Positions 48,929-61,436 of a stretch of DNA of 64,000 nucleotides are shown piece by piece. A program made the position numbers and the translations under genes. Position 1 is the first letter of the stretch, and each line of letters begins with the position of its first letter. The stretch lies in contig JABANP010000011.1 in assembly GCA_013115135.1 (NCBI GenBank), positions 248,001 through 312,000 of the forward strand. The letters are read 5' to 3'. The DNA comes from Perkinsus olseni. Lineage: Eukaryota; Perkinsozoa; Perkinsida; Perkinsidae. The notes below the pieces were generated by a model. The model ran no database searches and was not told the DNA's origin. It saw nothing but the letters and a program-made list of their open reading frames with translations.

Positions 48929-51045
48929 TTGCTCTGCGAGATCCGCTATGCAATAGCCTGGGCACCTATATCTCGAGTTAGGAACCGTCCTGGAGCCGGA
49001 AAAATGATTAACCGTGCATAGTCTCCGCATATAAGGGTTTGGCGCAGCTTACTCTCCGCATGCTTCACGAGAGAGGGTTATCGCTCCGAACCACATATTC
49101 TGATGCAGCCGAGTGGCTCCGAGTCGGAGCCTCCGACTGTCCCTTGTGGGATCTGCTAGAAACTATTCTTCGCGTGAGTAACGAAGTCCGACCTCGGAGG
49201 TCGCTGCTAAATAGCCTCAACACCAGACGCGGGCCCGATCGGAGTACCCACGCAGTGGGTCGATCGGGCCACTCAAGAAGCATCGCCCATGAGCTTCCAG
49301 CTTCTCCATGGACTGCTTGGTGATAGATATTGTGCCTACGGCACTATGACTCTATCTCCCTCAGATGCAGTGTGAGTCTTACACTGTGAGAGTCAGAAAA
49401 CTTCTTTCATAATCACGCGACCTGTCAACCGCGAGACGTGGAAGGTGGTTTCTGTAAGAACTTTCACTAGCACTGTCCGAAATCCCTCGCTGGCATAGAA
49501 ATTACGTTTAGTACGCTATGAAGTCCTCGTAAGTTACTACAGTCAAACACCGCAAGGCTATCCACCTCCGTCCTCGCTACCGGTTCGCCTTACCAGGCCG
49601 AAAGGTAAGGTTTTCTGGTCCACATCAAGTGTCTCGCTGCAATCCTCTTGATACCGGAGAAGCCGGCGACGATGAAGCATGTAGACCTAGGGGGGGCCAC
49701 GATTCGTGGCCCACGAACGACTAAAGGCAGTCGATCAATTGACGCATGTACATACAAGCTGCGCTTCAGAACCTTGAGTTAAGACCCTCGCGCCCGCCAA
49801 ATACTGTCTATCGCCGAGCCCGCACAGACGGGGCCGCACAGTTGAAAACAAAAGGCAGGTAGTAAGGCCGAACGGAGTCGAATTGCATATAGCGAACAAT
49901 CGATATTATGCAGCTAGAACACTGGCCAACAGGAGCAGGCAGATCCTCATACCACAGTATGTATTAGCCGACGGCTAATAGCCGTCAAGCGCTACAGCAA
50001 TCACCACTTATACGGGACATAGTTGAGGCAAACCCTCAAGGTGTTGCAACTAATGTGGAGCAGGGACGTACTCGTAGAACGCAAGATACGAGAGACTGCT
50101 GACGAGGGTGATTGTTGCAACCAATCATCCGAGAACAACAATCATCCGAGAAGAACCATTGTGTACTTAGCTGACCCCTCCCATGATATTGGCTCCCCTT
50201 CGATATTTGGCTCAAGATCTGATATGTTTGTATATGTCCTCAAGGCTATCATAAGTCCCCTCAAACTCCTTTAATGTCCCCTTTGCTCATCGACCATTTC
50301 TCCGTGATATGTACCTTGGTATAATGCTACTTTGATTACAGTTAGACCTACTTATGATGAGTTATTCATGTTAGAGATGTGCCTCATGACTGATGACCTA
50401 TGAAAGTCATGCCTCTGAATGACGACCTTGTGATTAAAGACCGAGATGAGGATCAGCACCGACCATATCCCCTTAGTGTTATAGAGATATTATTTGACTA
50501 CCTTTGCCGCGCCGGGAGTGTTGCAACTCGTTGCTGAAACTTGGAAACTTGCAATACTTTCGATGCTAGCAGCACGCATAAACATAGGAAGAATAGATAG
50601 ATAAAGTCTCAATGTTGGCTCAATATGATTCAGACGTCTTTGGAACTATAACTGTGAAGAACTACTAAGACCTACGACTATGTACGATGGCTTGCGTTAA
50701 CTATAAGGGTCACATCAAGCACTCATTGCTCAACAAAGGGGTGTTGGATTTAAATGTCCCTCGTCTTCTTGATCTATAAACTGCGTGAGGAAAGGATTCC
50801 CGGAATCATCACAACGCCCTCGAGAATCGTTGAGCACGTAAATTTCGAGAGTATAACCCGAAATCGGCTGCAGTGAAGTCGCACACATCTTTATTGCTTC
50901 TCTGCTGCCGCTCATTAGCAACGTAGGATGAACAGGGCCGAGCTCACTATGTCGAGGGGAATGAGCTTAACTCAGATACATAAGAAGGTGTCGGCGCATT
51001 ATGATCAACAGTCTCTGAGCATAGCTGAGTAGTAATAGTCATTTA
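48929..51045. other. Gene-poor interval with many short perfect palindromes
   Basis: No convincing coding frame. It contains inverted repeats with tiny loops: ggctccga/tcggagcc (49115-49131) overlapping agtcggag/ctccgact (49122-49138); cgacctc-g-gaggtcg (49189-49203); ggcccgatcg...cgatcgggcc enclosing acccac-gca-gtgggt (49232-49270); gggccacga-t-tcgtggccc (49694-49712); ttagccg-a-cggctaa overlapping gacggcta-a-tagccgtc (49964-49986). A dispersed repeat lies at 50618-50734. Confidence 0.7.
50618..50734 (+). repeat. Dispersed repeat, copy A
   Basis: About 117 bp from gctcaatatgattcag to cattgctcaac, closely matching 54695-54822. Shared blocks include tacgactatgtac, gtacgatggcttgcgt, and ataagggtcacatcaa. 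Confidence 0.85.
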
Positions 51046-51081
51046 TTGACAGTCCTTGAGCTCACTGAGGTGTCCTCATCA

Positions 51082-52176
51082 ATGTTCACTGGCCTGCTCA
51101 TCATCCCCGCTCTATTGCTGCTTGCCGCCTCCGAAGAGAATAAATGTGACCCCTCTAAACGCCCTCCCCTGCCCTCAGAGGCCGAGAGCATGCTAAGAAG
51201 GGCCATACGTTTGGATGGTGTCCCGACTGAGCAGGACATTACCGATGCTGCCAATTGTCAGAGAGTCAAGCGTCTGGTGAATGAGACTGCCTTCTCCTCT
51301 CTCTTCCCTTTGGCCAACATGGGTAAAGGCATGGGCCAGGGGCCTTACACCTACCACAACTTCCTCAAGGCGGTGGCGAAGTGGCCGAGGTTCTGTGATG
51401 ACGCTGGTCCGGATAATGCCGACAAAGATGAAGTATGCTTGCGAGAGCTGACCACCATGTTCGCCCATTTCGTCCAGGAGGTTGGTGCTCATGACCCGAG
51501 CAGCAAATACCCTCAGTGGCAACAAGGGCTATACTACTACCGCGAAGTCAATCCTGGCTCGGACTACTGCGCCAAAAGCCCGAAATGGGTGGAAGACAGG
51601 TTTGCTTGTCGTCCTGGTCAAAAGTACTTCGGCCGCGGTGCCAAGCAGATCAGTTGGAATTACAACTACGGTCCGTTCTCAGTAGTCATCTACAACGATT
51701 CGAAGGTTCTACTCGCCAATGCCGACGGTGTCTTAACGAATGAAGGCGGCTGGTTGTCCTTCGCCAGCGCTATCTGGTTCGATATGACCCCGCAGACACC
51801 CAAGCCGTCTGTTCATGATGTTGTCACCGGCTGGTGGAAACCAAATGGGAACGATACCGCCGCCAACAGGATCCCGGGCTTCGGGGCAACTATCATGATC
51901 ACCAACGGTATCGAATGTGGCCATCAGAGTCAGCAAGCTGCCAACCGTGTGGAGTATTATAAAGCCTTCTGCAAACACTTCGGGATCTCCCCGGGGAAAG
52001 AGGATACTCTCGGGTGTGAGCACATGAAGCGGTTCGATGGCAGCTCCTCCTCTGCCGTCGCTGAGTATTGGGAGTATGCCGACTGGAAGAGCAACTGCCG
52101 TCTGGTGTCTTACCAGTCCGCTTTCTCTATCTTCGATGCCCTGCCGACCCTGATGTTTCCTACTGCTGCTGTATAG
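51082..52176 (+). CDS. Secreted GH19 chitinase-like glycoside hydrolase
   Basis: Hydrolyses chitin or related beta-1,4-linked polymers outside the cell. One uninterrupted frame. An upstream in-frame ATG exists at 51046, but the Met at 51082 gives a normal signal peptide (MFTGLLIIPALLLLAAS). Numbered from 51046, the GH19 core includes FLKAVAKWPRFCDD, FAHFVQEVGAHDP with the first catalytic Glu145, YYYREVNPG with the second Glu167, YFGRGAKQISWNYNYGPFS (the family signature), SAIWFDMTPQTPKPSVHDVV and GFGATIMITNGIECG. All key positions are present, so it should be active. It is intronless although its neighbours have an intron every 100-200 bp, which suggests horizontal acquisition or retroposition. 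A truncated relative lies 2.3 kb upstream. Confidence 0.9.
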   Translation: MFTGLLIIPALLLLAASEENKCDPSKRPPLPSEAESMLRRAIRLDGVPTEQDITDAANCQRVKRLVNETAFSSLFPLANMGKGMGQGPYTYHNFLKAVAKWPRFCDDAGPDNADKDEVCLRELTTMFAHFVQEVGAHDPSSKYPQWQQGLYYYREVNPGSDYCAKSPKWVEDRFACRPGQKYFGRGAKQISWNYNYGPFSVVIYNDSKVLLANADGVLTNEGGWLSFASAIWFDMTPQTPKPSVHDVVTGWWKPNGNDTAANRIPGFGATIMITNGIECGHQSQQAANRVEYYKAFCKHFGISPGKEDTLGCEHMKRFDGSSSSAVAEYWEYADWKSNCRLVSYQSAFSIFDALPTLMFPTAAV

Positions 52177-55100
52177 AGATGGATGAGCTACACTCAACGA
52201 AATGCTGAATTCTTGGAGTGGATGCAAAGTTAGAGGCTGTGCCGCTCTCGAGGCGGGCGCCGGTCTCTGCCCAGAGAGGTTGGATCTACCACTATTGTAC
52301 TACTTGTCTCTCTGACGGCTGCTGTAGGTTCATCAGACTCAACACGCTAACATACTCCGCACATGGATTGCGGAGGCTTATTAAGCGCCGGCTCTACCAG
52401 ATGACTGGACTAGCACTTTCATCAGATTTTATAGTCATATTGCCTTGATAGGCTTCGTATCGAACTAGGCATTCTGATTCCATACCCGAACCATTCTTTG
52501 GGTTGACGGAGCGGTGGTCTTGGTTCGCGAATCCCGGGTTACAGCCATCCACAGGTTGCTACTGATGGTAACTTTCCACTGAGTTCCGCGTCGACGACGG
52601 TATGCGACTTTATACGACACCCTTGCAAATTCTATCGAATCGCGCCTCCGCAGAAATTGTGGCGGAGCGTTCATCTTCGCTCTGGCATCGGTATAGTTCG
52701 CCTGGGACGGCTCACTGGATCACCAAAGACCAGCTCTCAGCTCACCTACCGCCAGAAGGGATCAGGTACCTCGTAAGTCGCAACATCCGGAATGCAGTCA
52801 GCATTTGAAGCTACCGGCGAGTAGACCGTTAAGGAAGCACTAGCACTGTAAATCTGTACAGGCTCGAATCCATCTGCGATGAGAACGAACGTGAGAAGTT
52901 TGTGAGCGCGGACCACGCGCCATGGCTGAGGAGAGCCCAAGCGAGCAAGATATAACTCGTCAATAACTCGAACACATCTTAGTGTTATCGCGGGAACTAC
53001 AGTATTGTAGGCACACCCTATGCCCGAGTGTCGCCCATTCTGTTGCTCCCTCACCTCGCAATTGTGCTAACACAGGCCGACGGATTCGTAGAGATGCGTA
53101 CTAACATACCGGTCGACGGCACCCACTCCGTGACGGTTGAGAAGCTGTCTGCTATGGTGAGCACATAGGTTCACGCCCGGCCCAGTCCGAGTCGATGTGA
53201 GATCGTAAGCGGCATAAGACGACACGCCGGCCGCAGTGCGTATCGCATGCGTGAATGGTAGTAGAGCTCTCATTGGGGAGCGAGTCGGCTCTCGAGGGAC
53301 TCCCGAGCCCGGAGCCAGCTACCTGTTAGGCGCTATAGGAGTCTATCACACCGTATCGGTGTCTTTTCTGTCATGTATATCTTTGCGCCAGAGTGAATGC
53401 CGACAGTGATCCAGTCATGTGCTTCAGCCAGTGCCGCTGCTGTTTCCGAACCGAAGAGGGGCCACACGCGGAGGCACTACGTGGATCATGCAACCCCCCG
53501 AGAAGTTCTGCTATAGCACTTACCAGTGGCAAGTTACCACCAGAAATAAAATGACCCAAACACGATGGTTCTACGATCAAGGCTCTGTCCCATGTCTGCG
53601 ATGTGTGAGGGTTTCCGTGGTACCGTGCTGGAGCAACTTGCATAACTCCTCAACGGATACCGACTCCGACCTGTCCTCTCGAAGCCGGGCATTTCCGAAG
53701 CTAGGGGCAATCCAGAGAATAACGAGTATTTGTATCATTGCTAAGGGCGACCCCCATCCTCCTCGAGGAATAGCTATCGCTCAGGGTGGCACAGTCGCTC
53801 CTATAAAGGCAACGTTGAGAGAATTATCGACCCTTCATTGCTGTTTTGACAGCCCTGTGTGTGTCAGTTCAAGGTCCAACGCCGGCGACTCGCCGGCTCA
53901 GTTAGGCTTGATGCCGATGTGTCAGGACCCTAACGACGACCTCTCCTTTGCGTTATTGAGTTACACGCGCATTACACAACGACCAGATCGTCTCATTCCC
54001 TCCTGGCGGGCACCACTCCCCACCGCGGTGCTGTGACCAATCGTAAATTGACTAATTGCCGGGCTGTGCTCAATTGACCGTCGTAATTCACTTGGATGAT
54101 GGGGTAGGGAGGGCAGCTAACTATCAGAAGGTGCGTAGTAGCCAAGCCTAACGAGGTGGGTTTGAGCTATCTATCAACATACAAAGCGTAAGAACTACGT
54201 AACACAACCTTCATATTAATGAAGCGCTCTGAACGCTCACTTTCCAGTATAGAGACCCTTTAACATGTACTGCAAGCAAAGCAATGGTCACTTAAAATAT
54301 CATCACTTCATTCTCTCCAACAACACCGTAGTGCAGCCCCTCAAAGACCATCCTGGATTCACAGTGTACTTGCTAGTGTTGCAGCTAAATACCGATTTGG
54401 CAAATCGTGGCAAATCGGATTTGCAGCTACCATCAACTTGAAGTTCAAGTCGAGTATCTTCCGCGTGTGAATGAAAAATCAGGAAATTGCCAAAATGTGA
54501 TATAATTTTGTGAACGTACTGAAATTGACGGGTTCACGAAATTTGCTTGGGCGAGCGAGTTTGTTACTGATTTTTATATATGTTTTTTCTTGAGGTCAGA
54601 TAAGTTCATACATCAAGTTTCGGGCCCTGAGTCACAATCGCTACGGAGAAATGAGAAAATAACTCCATGTGATATAATTTTGTGGACGGGTTTAGCTCAA
54701 TATGATTCAGAGATCTTTGAAACTCTTACTGTGAAGATCTACTGGGTCTTACGACTATGTACCGTACATAATGTACGATGGCTTGCGTCTATAAGGGTCA
54801 CATCAAACACTCATTGCTCAACAGCGCGGCGAGTCATGTGCGCGCCCGCATAAATGATGTTTACGCAGTAGACAAGGTTAGTTGCGGGTGCCGCAATGAC
54901 GGTTTCTTACCGCGCACAGCGAAAAGATTTCGGCGTTCGATGCCGTTGCGTTCGGGGACCGGCCTGTGTTTGTGACCAGTATGGCTGCCGTGTCGCTCCT
55001 CGACTTCCGCTAATGTTACCAGCGGCTCCCCTCTTCAGTAGCGGGACCTCGGCCTGTGGCTGTGATTTTTTTTCCAACCCACCCACCCACGCCACGGTGG

Positions 55101-57640
55101 AGGTGATGCGCGAGTCAGCGTTTAGCTGCGCGACTCGCCATCATCTCGCAGTACTGGCTTATAGACCTCACCACACCTCGCGGTCCTGTCACGGTACTGG
55201 ACGTCGGTCTGCGGCCTCCGCCGAGATCGTCTCCGGGGCCAGGTTTACGGGCCGCGGGTTGCAATTTGGTGATTCGGTCTAGCCATCTGCTGCGCTATCC
55301 CAAACTCCGTGGTGTAGGAAGACTGCGGCTTCCCAACTAATCGATTGCTCTTCTGAGTAATGCGCGACATTGCCCGTCTATTCACAGCTTTGTTTTCATG
55401 TCTCCCTTAGACGCTAGAAGCTACTTCCGCAGAGTGCAGGTACCTAGCGATGCCCCCGAGTAAGCCGGGGCCGCGTTGGAGGAGAAGATACTACCGCCGC
55501 CTGCGAGGTGACTTCATGCCGCTCCAGATGGTACGGGTTGAACCAACCTGCCGTTAGAGGTGAGAGCGCTCGCCCGATAAGCCGAGCGAGTTTTGTTAGT
55601 TCGAGTATTTTTCGGGAAAATCCCCGAGTATTTTTCGGTAATTTTCCATTTCGGGAATTTAGTCAGATGCCCGGGCACATCGAACACTCTGATTGCAAAT
55701 TCGAAACTCGGCTGCTTCTATCAGTGACACCGCCAATCTTGCATACCAAAGTTTAAGCAGGAGTATGTACATTAAAGACTAGTAAATCTCCCCATCACCG
55801 CCATTCATCAAACCTATGACTCACTACTCGTTGATGTATGCAGAAAGCCTAACTGACGCTAACGCTTCACCCTCCAATACCGTGCTGAAAAAACGACGAT
55901 TGACGATTATAAGAATCATACATCAGGAATTCATCCCTCATCCGAGGCGTTCTCTCCACATCGAACAATGACTTCGTACTAAATCACTACACTCTGACAG
56001 TTCAATATACTAAACTTAACTGCCTAGTAGGCAGTGCCTACATAATAACATGCTCTTCGACTCAGCCAAATCACCAACGAAGTTCGTCTACCTGCCCACT
56101 AATGCATATGCCCCAGCTTCTATATCTTACTCCCACTAATTCACTTCTAAGCCCCGCTATCTAGCCACGAGTATAATATGCTTACAAGAAGACCCTCATT
56201 ATCAGTGGGTAAAGCATTACTTTGCGACGTGCGGCTACTCCGACTTTTCGTTACGTGCGCCGCTCATTCACTTCAAAAACGTCGCGGCCGGTCACAACCC
56301 TTTCACCGTTAATAACGGTCCGTTGCGCTTCTGCAGTTTACCATGCGAACTTACGGGCCGGCCAGTATTTGCTTCATCTTCACGTTGCATCAGCTTTGCT
56401 GCCTCGCCTTCCATATGTTTGATACGCAACTAACGTAACGCAACAAGTGCCTTTTTTGACAAATACTCATTGATTACTAGTGTACATCCTCAGCTCAGCT
56501 GCAATTCCAGTCATTCGAGGGCAACAAGCATACAACGACCGAACTGAAACACCAAGTTAGATCACATAACAAACTTACTATTCATTACGGTTCAACGCCA
56601 ACTTTCTTCGTTCGTCCGACCGATGTGTAGCCCAGGAATTTCGCGTTCAAGTCTTTCACTTCAAAAATAACGACACATGACCAAAACTTCATTCCCTATG
56701 CCTTCCGTACTATGCTGAATCAGCATTGCTGATAGGTTTCTCAGGATGCATCGTGTATGATTTGTTCTAAACTGGGTATCCCGCGTGACAGAAAAATTGC
56801 TATAATCTCATGGATTGTTTACAATGCTTCGCACACAGAAAACAGAACCTTCGATTTTCTATACTCTATACTTTGAGAAAAATTCAACATCCCGCATGGC
56901 TACAAAGAGTATTACTCTTAGAGTACACCAACAGCCCTGCATCTTCAATACCCAACAACCGACAACAAAATTCCACTACAACTTACACTCATTCTTCTGT
57001 ATCGCTTTTTCAACAACTTACTGAAATACACTGTCATAAAATTACACCAACACAGCAGCGTCTCACAAACAGGTCAACGACCACGCGAAAACAACCCTTA
57101 CAATGCTTCGACTGCACTATTTTACGTACAATGTAAACAACGTCAAAGTACTTACTCTTCCGTGACATGCATGTACGATCAAGGTGAAAACCCGAAGAAC
57201 TTGGCCAAACTGATTGGGACCCCTATAACAACCTGTCAGCGAAGCTCGCCACTGCGCACAATGCGTCCTACCCACATCGACATCAATTTGATAACTACAT
57301 GCACATTCCCAACTGCACATGAGAGATGAAAAAAATGAACACCCTCTCTCAATCACACATGTAATATAATTGAGCCCAAGAACTGTGAAAACGTCAAACC
57401 CTTCAACACATGTGGTGAGATCCGCTATACCAAAATAAAGTTCTCCCAACATCACCTCAGTCAAAACCAGCAATGAACAATACGTATTTGTATCGCCGCG
57501 TGGAAGAGTAAGTCGCCCGATCATGGTACAACAATCTCAACTTGAACTATAGCCAAAAAGCCCTACGCAGCTAGATTCGGAGTTCTGCTCAGCGAAACTC
57601 TGAAGGCGAGCAGCAATACCACCGTGCAAGGCATCCCTAC
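52177..57640. other. Gene-poor interval
   Basis: Open frames such as 53419-54036 and 54896-55282 lack recognisable domains and I would not call them genes. Palindromes: ctccgca...tgcggag (52355-52375), gccggcga-c-tcgccggc (53881-53897), cgatttg-g-caaatcg (54393-54407) beside gcaaatc-g-gatttgc (54410-54424). The 14-mer cgagtatttttcgg is repeated at 55602 and 55625. The second dispersed repeat lies at 54695-54822. 55.8-57.5 kb is more AT-rich with no coding signal seen. Confidence 0.6.
54695..54822 (+). repeat. Dispersed repeat, copy B
   Basis: Second copy of 50618-50734, in the same orientation, with a short insertion after gactatgtac. The surrounding sequence is unrelated. Confidence 0.85.
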
Positions 57641-57671
57641 CACACTTTCAACTTTTCATCGTTGGCGTTCA

Positions 57672-59720
57672 CTTCCCTCTCCAGAGCAGTGAGTTCGCTT
57701 TCTTGTACATCCTAAGTGGTAAAGTGACCGCGAGAAGGGGCATTGTATCACCCACCATTGTGTCGCTCCCTGTTCCCCTGCTGCTCTGACTGCTGCTACG
57801 GCTACTTCGGGACCCTTCGCTAGCACAAACCTTTCGTTGCAGCTCGTCAAGCCTCAGGCCCAATGCTGATATATCCTACAGGGAATGATACACACAAAAA
57901 ACCGGGCGACTGTCGCTATGATTCCTCATAGAGAGCTCTGTCAACCCGAGACCGTTCACTGAGATTCGGAGACTAACTTACCCCTACGGGCGAGGCCCCC
58001 TATACAAGGCATCAGCTGGGCGGGTGGCAGACAGCGACCCCTCACCTGCTTCTCAACTTGAAGGCCCTCCATCCGAGCAGCCACCTTGCTACGTCGACTC
58101 TCCAGCCTTCTGCGCTGATCGTCCAACTCTTCCCTCTCCAGGACGTGGTTATCGAGGCTCTTTCGACATGCTGCTATCTGAAATACCGTCAGATTCCGGG
58201 CCCCGAGTAGCTCTCGCTGTGGGTCAGTACTTCCTCGGTGACTGCGGTTTGGTTCGATTCCACTTCGCACAAAATCGATGGTATCTGCCGACAGGCGACG
58301 TTAGCAAGAAGAGTCGCTCCGTACGGACCACGAGGGACACAGTCAGCATTATCTGCCCGAGGGTGCAGATAGCACAGCAAGGACGGCAAGTGGATAAAGT
58401 ACCAAGGAAACGCACTGTTGCTGGCATCGTTCTAACGACCCCCTTTACCATATTGCACGGCCCCGAGCTAGCGAGTTTGAGCGCGGTATTGAGGGGTCCT
58501 TGAAAGAGTCCAGCTGTAAACATCATAGGAGCGAGAAGGAGAGAGGTTATTGAACGGAGAGGATGGACTCGCCTCTCGTCGTGGAGTGCCCGACAGGATA
58601 CGCGGAGCGATATCAGCAGTGATGATCGTCATCGGTACTATCTCATGGGCCCGTTCTTACTTCTTCTAGTATGCCCTTGAGGACCTCCCCATCATGAGCA
58701 GCTGCCTCGAGAGCTTCCTCATCAGCCACTAGACGTTCCCGCACCTCCGACAGACTCTCTCGTATACCCTCCATCATGGACGACACCTAGTGGAAGTTGT
58801 CGTGCACTGGGCAGACACGAGGTACCTCCCGTTCGGTGGCCTCAGCCGCGGACAGCTCCTCCTTCAACCTGCGATACTCCTTCCTAGTCTCCCCTATGAG
58901 CTCATCGACCTGACGCTCTCTGGAGCGGACTCGCTGCCGTAGATCAGAGGTCTGATGAGAGAAAGAGGTCGCGGGTTCGATGCCGGCGATCGACATCTCA
59001 CCTCTTCTCGTCGCCGCGTCAAAGCTCCTTCCCTAGTGATAAGCCAGGAATCCTGTTCTCTAAGCTCTCCTGCGCAGTTCAAGCCGATCGTCTCCGGCCA
59101 CAACCCCGATCGCTCTCCATCCCGGCTCACCCGCGGTCTTCCGAGCATCCTCCAAGGCGAGGTCCCATCCACTATGCCTGCTTCTAGCATCCCTTCGTGC
59201 AGAGTCCAGTTCCCGACTCAGGCTCTGTACATCTTCCAGCCTACAACAGGAGCCTGGGCTTGTCAATCGGCCCCCCCCCTCACCCTCGAGCAGCCCTGTC
59301 CCTGCGCTGCATCGCTGCTCGTACCTTCCGTTCCATCTCTCGACCAGACTGTTCCAGCCGTGCCTGGCCACATGACTGTGTGGCATCGCCCACAGGCAAT
59401 CAGGAGTCACCCGGCATTTGAGGAGTTGATGCCGCGCCCCGCAGTTGCAGGCAGCATTGAACAGCTTGTCCTCTCCAGTGGTAGAGGCAGGGCTGCCGTC
59501 GTGAGGGGCGCTAGCGTCCAGCCCTCCCGAGTAGCCGGACGCCGAGAGGAAGCTCCGAGAGGTCGTGCCTGCTAGGTCGCTGACGAAGGGCTTTATTATT
59601 GAAACGCTGACCCTCCCCTCCGCCAGGCCTGCTGCTGCTGGTCTGTACAGCCTCGGCTGCCCTCCACGCCGCGAATCGTCCTGTCGCCTGGGTGCTGGCT
59701 ACGCTCTCGGTAGCGTCCAT
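57672..59720 (-). CDS. Coiled-coil protein, hypothetical
   Basis: Start MDATESVASTQATGRF at 59720. Exons read on through SRELDSARRDARSRHSGWDL, ITREGALTRRREE joined to TSDLRQRVRSRERQVDEL, GETRKEYRRLKEELSAAEA, QRELLGARNLTVFQIAACRK, NHVLEREELDDQRRRLESRR and LGLRLDELQRKV near the left end. Charged heptad-like segments predict long coiled coils, as in cytoskeletal or centrosome-associated proteins, but no specific family is recognised. The family I intron at 58952-59001 is proven by phase-0 joining. A second family I core (58251-58261) lies just before the exon starting RGSTDPQREL. The exact 3' end is uncertain. Confidence 0.55.
58952..59001 (-). repeat. Family I intron (T-arm-like core)
   Basis: A 50-nt intron GTGAGATGTCGATCG...CTCATCAG with CGGCATCGAACCCGCGACC (core 58974-58984). 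Splicing joins RRREE to TSDLRQRV in phase 0; 50 is not divisible by three, so splicing is required. Confidence 0.8.
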
Positions 59721-61430
59721 GCGGTATCTTCAGGTTGGAAGTGAGCCGATATTAGCACGTGCTCCACGTAGAAGTCTCTCTCAACCCGAGAACATCATTC
59801 TAGAGTCTCGAGTCGAGACGCTACTAAGAACGGCAGGAGGTCCTCTACCACAGGGGTTGGTGCAATGAGTGTTTGGGTGACCCAATCCGGCCTCCCCTCC
59901 TACCCATTGCTCCCCCCTGTCTTGCTGCTCAGAGTCGATGATAATGTTGATGATAACGGGCGGCACATCTCGGCCGCTGCTAGGGACCTAGGAGTGCGTA
60001 CCACTGGCTGCTGCTGATGATGCTGCGGGCCTCTATCGGTATCGTTTACCCTCCATAGCGCTGCTGCTGCTCCTTCACCGTACCAACACTGCTCGACTGC
60101 GACGACGTCGACCTATTGTGATGGTGATGATGCCTGAGATCACTACTTTGTTGCTGTTAAGAGCTCAGGACACCAGCACACGCTAGCCGCCAGGGACAGG
60201 CCTCGAACATTGCGCTGTTCGTGCAGAGTTGTCGCTCTTACCCCGGCAAGGCCAGATCGGTAGGTAGGGCAGGGGAGCGCCGCACAGTCGTGTAACGTAT
60301 TGGGCCGCTGTTGAAGAGATCAGCGGACGGCATTGACTCTACCGTTACTGGCGACCGATGGAGGCTGGTCCGGCGGGTGACTGCGGCTCTGCGAGAGAGG
60401 GTTGGGTGATGAGCACCCTCGGCCGTCGGAGGACTCACTGGGTACACCCTGTTCGCATCTCTACAGGAGCTGATGTGACCACTCCTGTGCCCTGAACTTG
60501 GGCCTGCTCCTTACGCATGGCAATAGGGGCGACTTACGTGAACGGAGCTGTCTCTGATAATGTTTTGGTAGACGGCGGGCATCTGGGAAGAGCGCCGGAT
60601 ACCGTCGGCGTTGTCGGTACCATTGGTAATGATCGGTGGACGTCGCCGCCAGTCCATTGCAACACCACTGTACGAGCGAGCCAAGGGCAGAGTAACAGCC
60701 ATCATCAACGCTCCCCCCTTATGGATCACAGCTTGGCGTCGCTGCACGAGAGAAACAGCCCAGTTGATGGTACTGTAGTGCAAGCGAGAACCCTATGGGT
60801 AAATTGACTAGACGCAACAGTAGAGGGGCACAACAGTGACCGTGGCATGCGACTCAACGGAGGGACCTGGCGAGGTCCCCAAGCTGCGATATCTTCTTGT
60901 ACCTGGAAGTCAGCCTGATCACTCTACAAGCATCAAGGCTTGCTACATCTCCTTTATGCCGCTTATCGCCGAGAGCAAATGGTCTCGGGCTGCAGTGGTC
61001 AGCCTTCCACCCGAGTTGGCGGCCTCCTGTACAGCTGACGTAACACGCTGTGCGATGGTAACTAAAACCCGCAGCAGGATGGAGAAGTCATGGCCGGGCA
61101 GGAAACACGCTCGGTTGGGTGTTCTCATTCCAAAGCTCTGACCTCGAAACGCGAATAAGATGGTGGAAGATGCTCGCCGGGGTCATGAACGCTCCCTAAG
61201 TATATACTATGACTTGCCACCGGAAGTATGTACAGGGGTATCATGCTGAGTTATCGCGCGTCCAGTGAAGATGGCTCAGCACTCGCTGTTTCGACTCGCA
61301 GCAAGCCAACAGTGCGGGGCACAGGTTCTCACTCTCATCAGCCGTCAGCCTCTGCTCGACCGCCTCTAGCTCAGCCAATCTGGCATCACCTTTACCTGTC
61401 GAGACGAGTACCGACGCTACTGCAGTGACT
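59721..61430. other. Unassigned interval with possible exons
   Basis: Some − strand segments look coding, for example VTIAQRVTSAVQEAANSGG (about 61045) and RRTSLHRSPVTVESMPSADL (about 60330), but no gene could be assembled and they may be the 3' exons of the astacin gene or a separate gene. Confidence 0.35.
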
Positions 61431-61436
61431 GCTTAC

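Noticed and set aside
51046..51081. Upstream ATG of the chitinase frame as the true start
   Set aside because: It would place twelve polar residues before the signal peptide; the Met at 51082 gives a normal secretory signal.
53419..55282. Two + strand frames (53419-54036 and 54896-55282) as genes
   Set aside because: No recognisable motifs, no plausible neighbouring exons, and they sit in a palindrome-rich noncoding interval.
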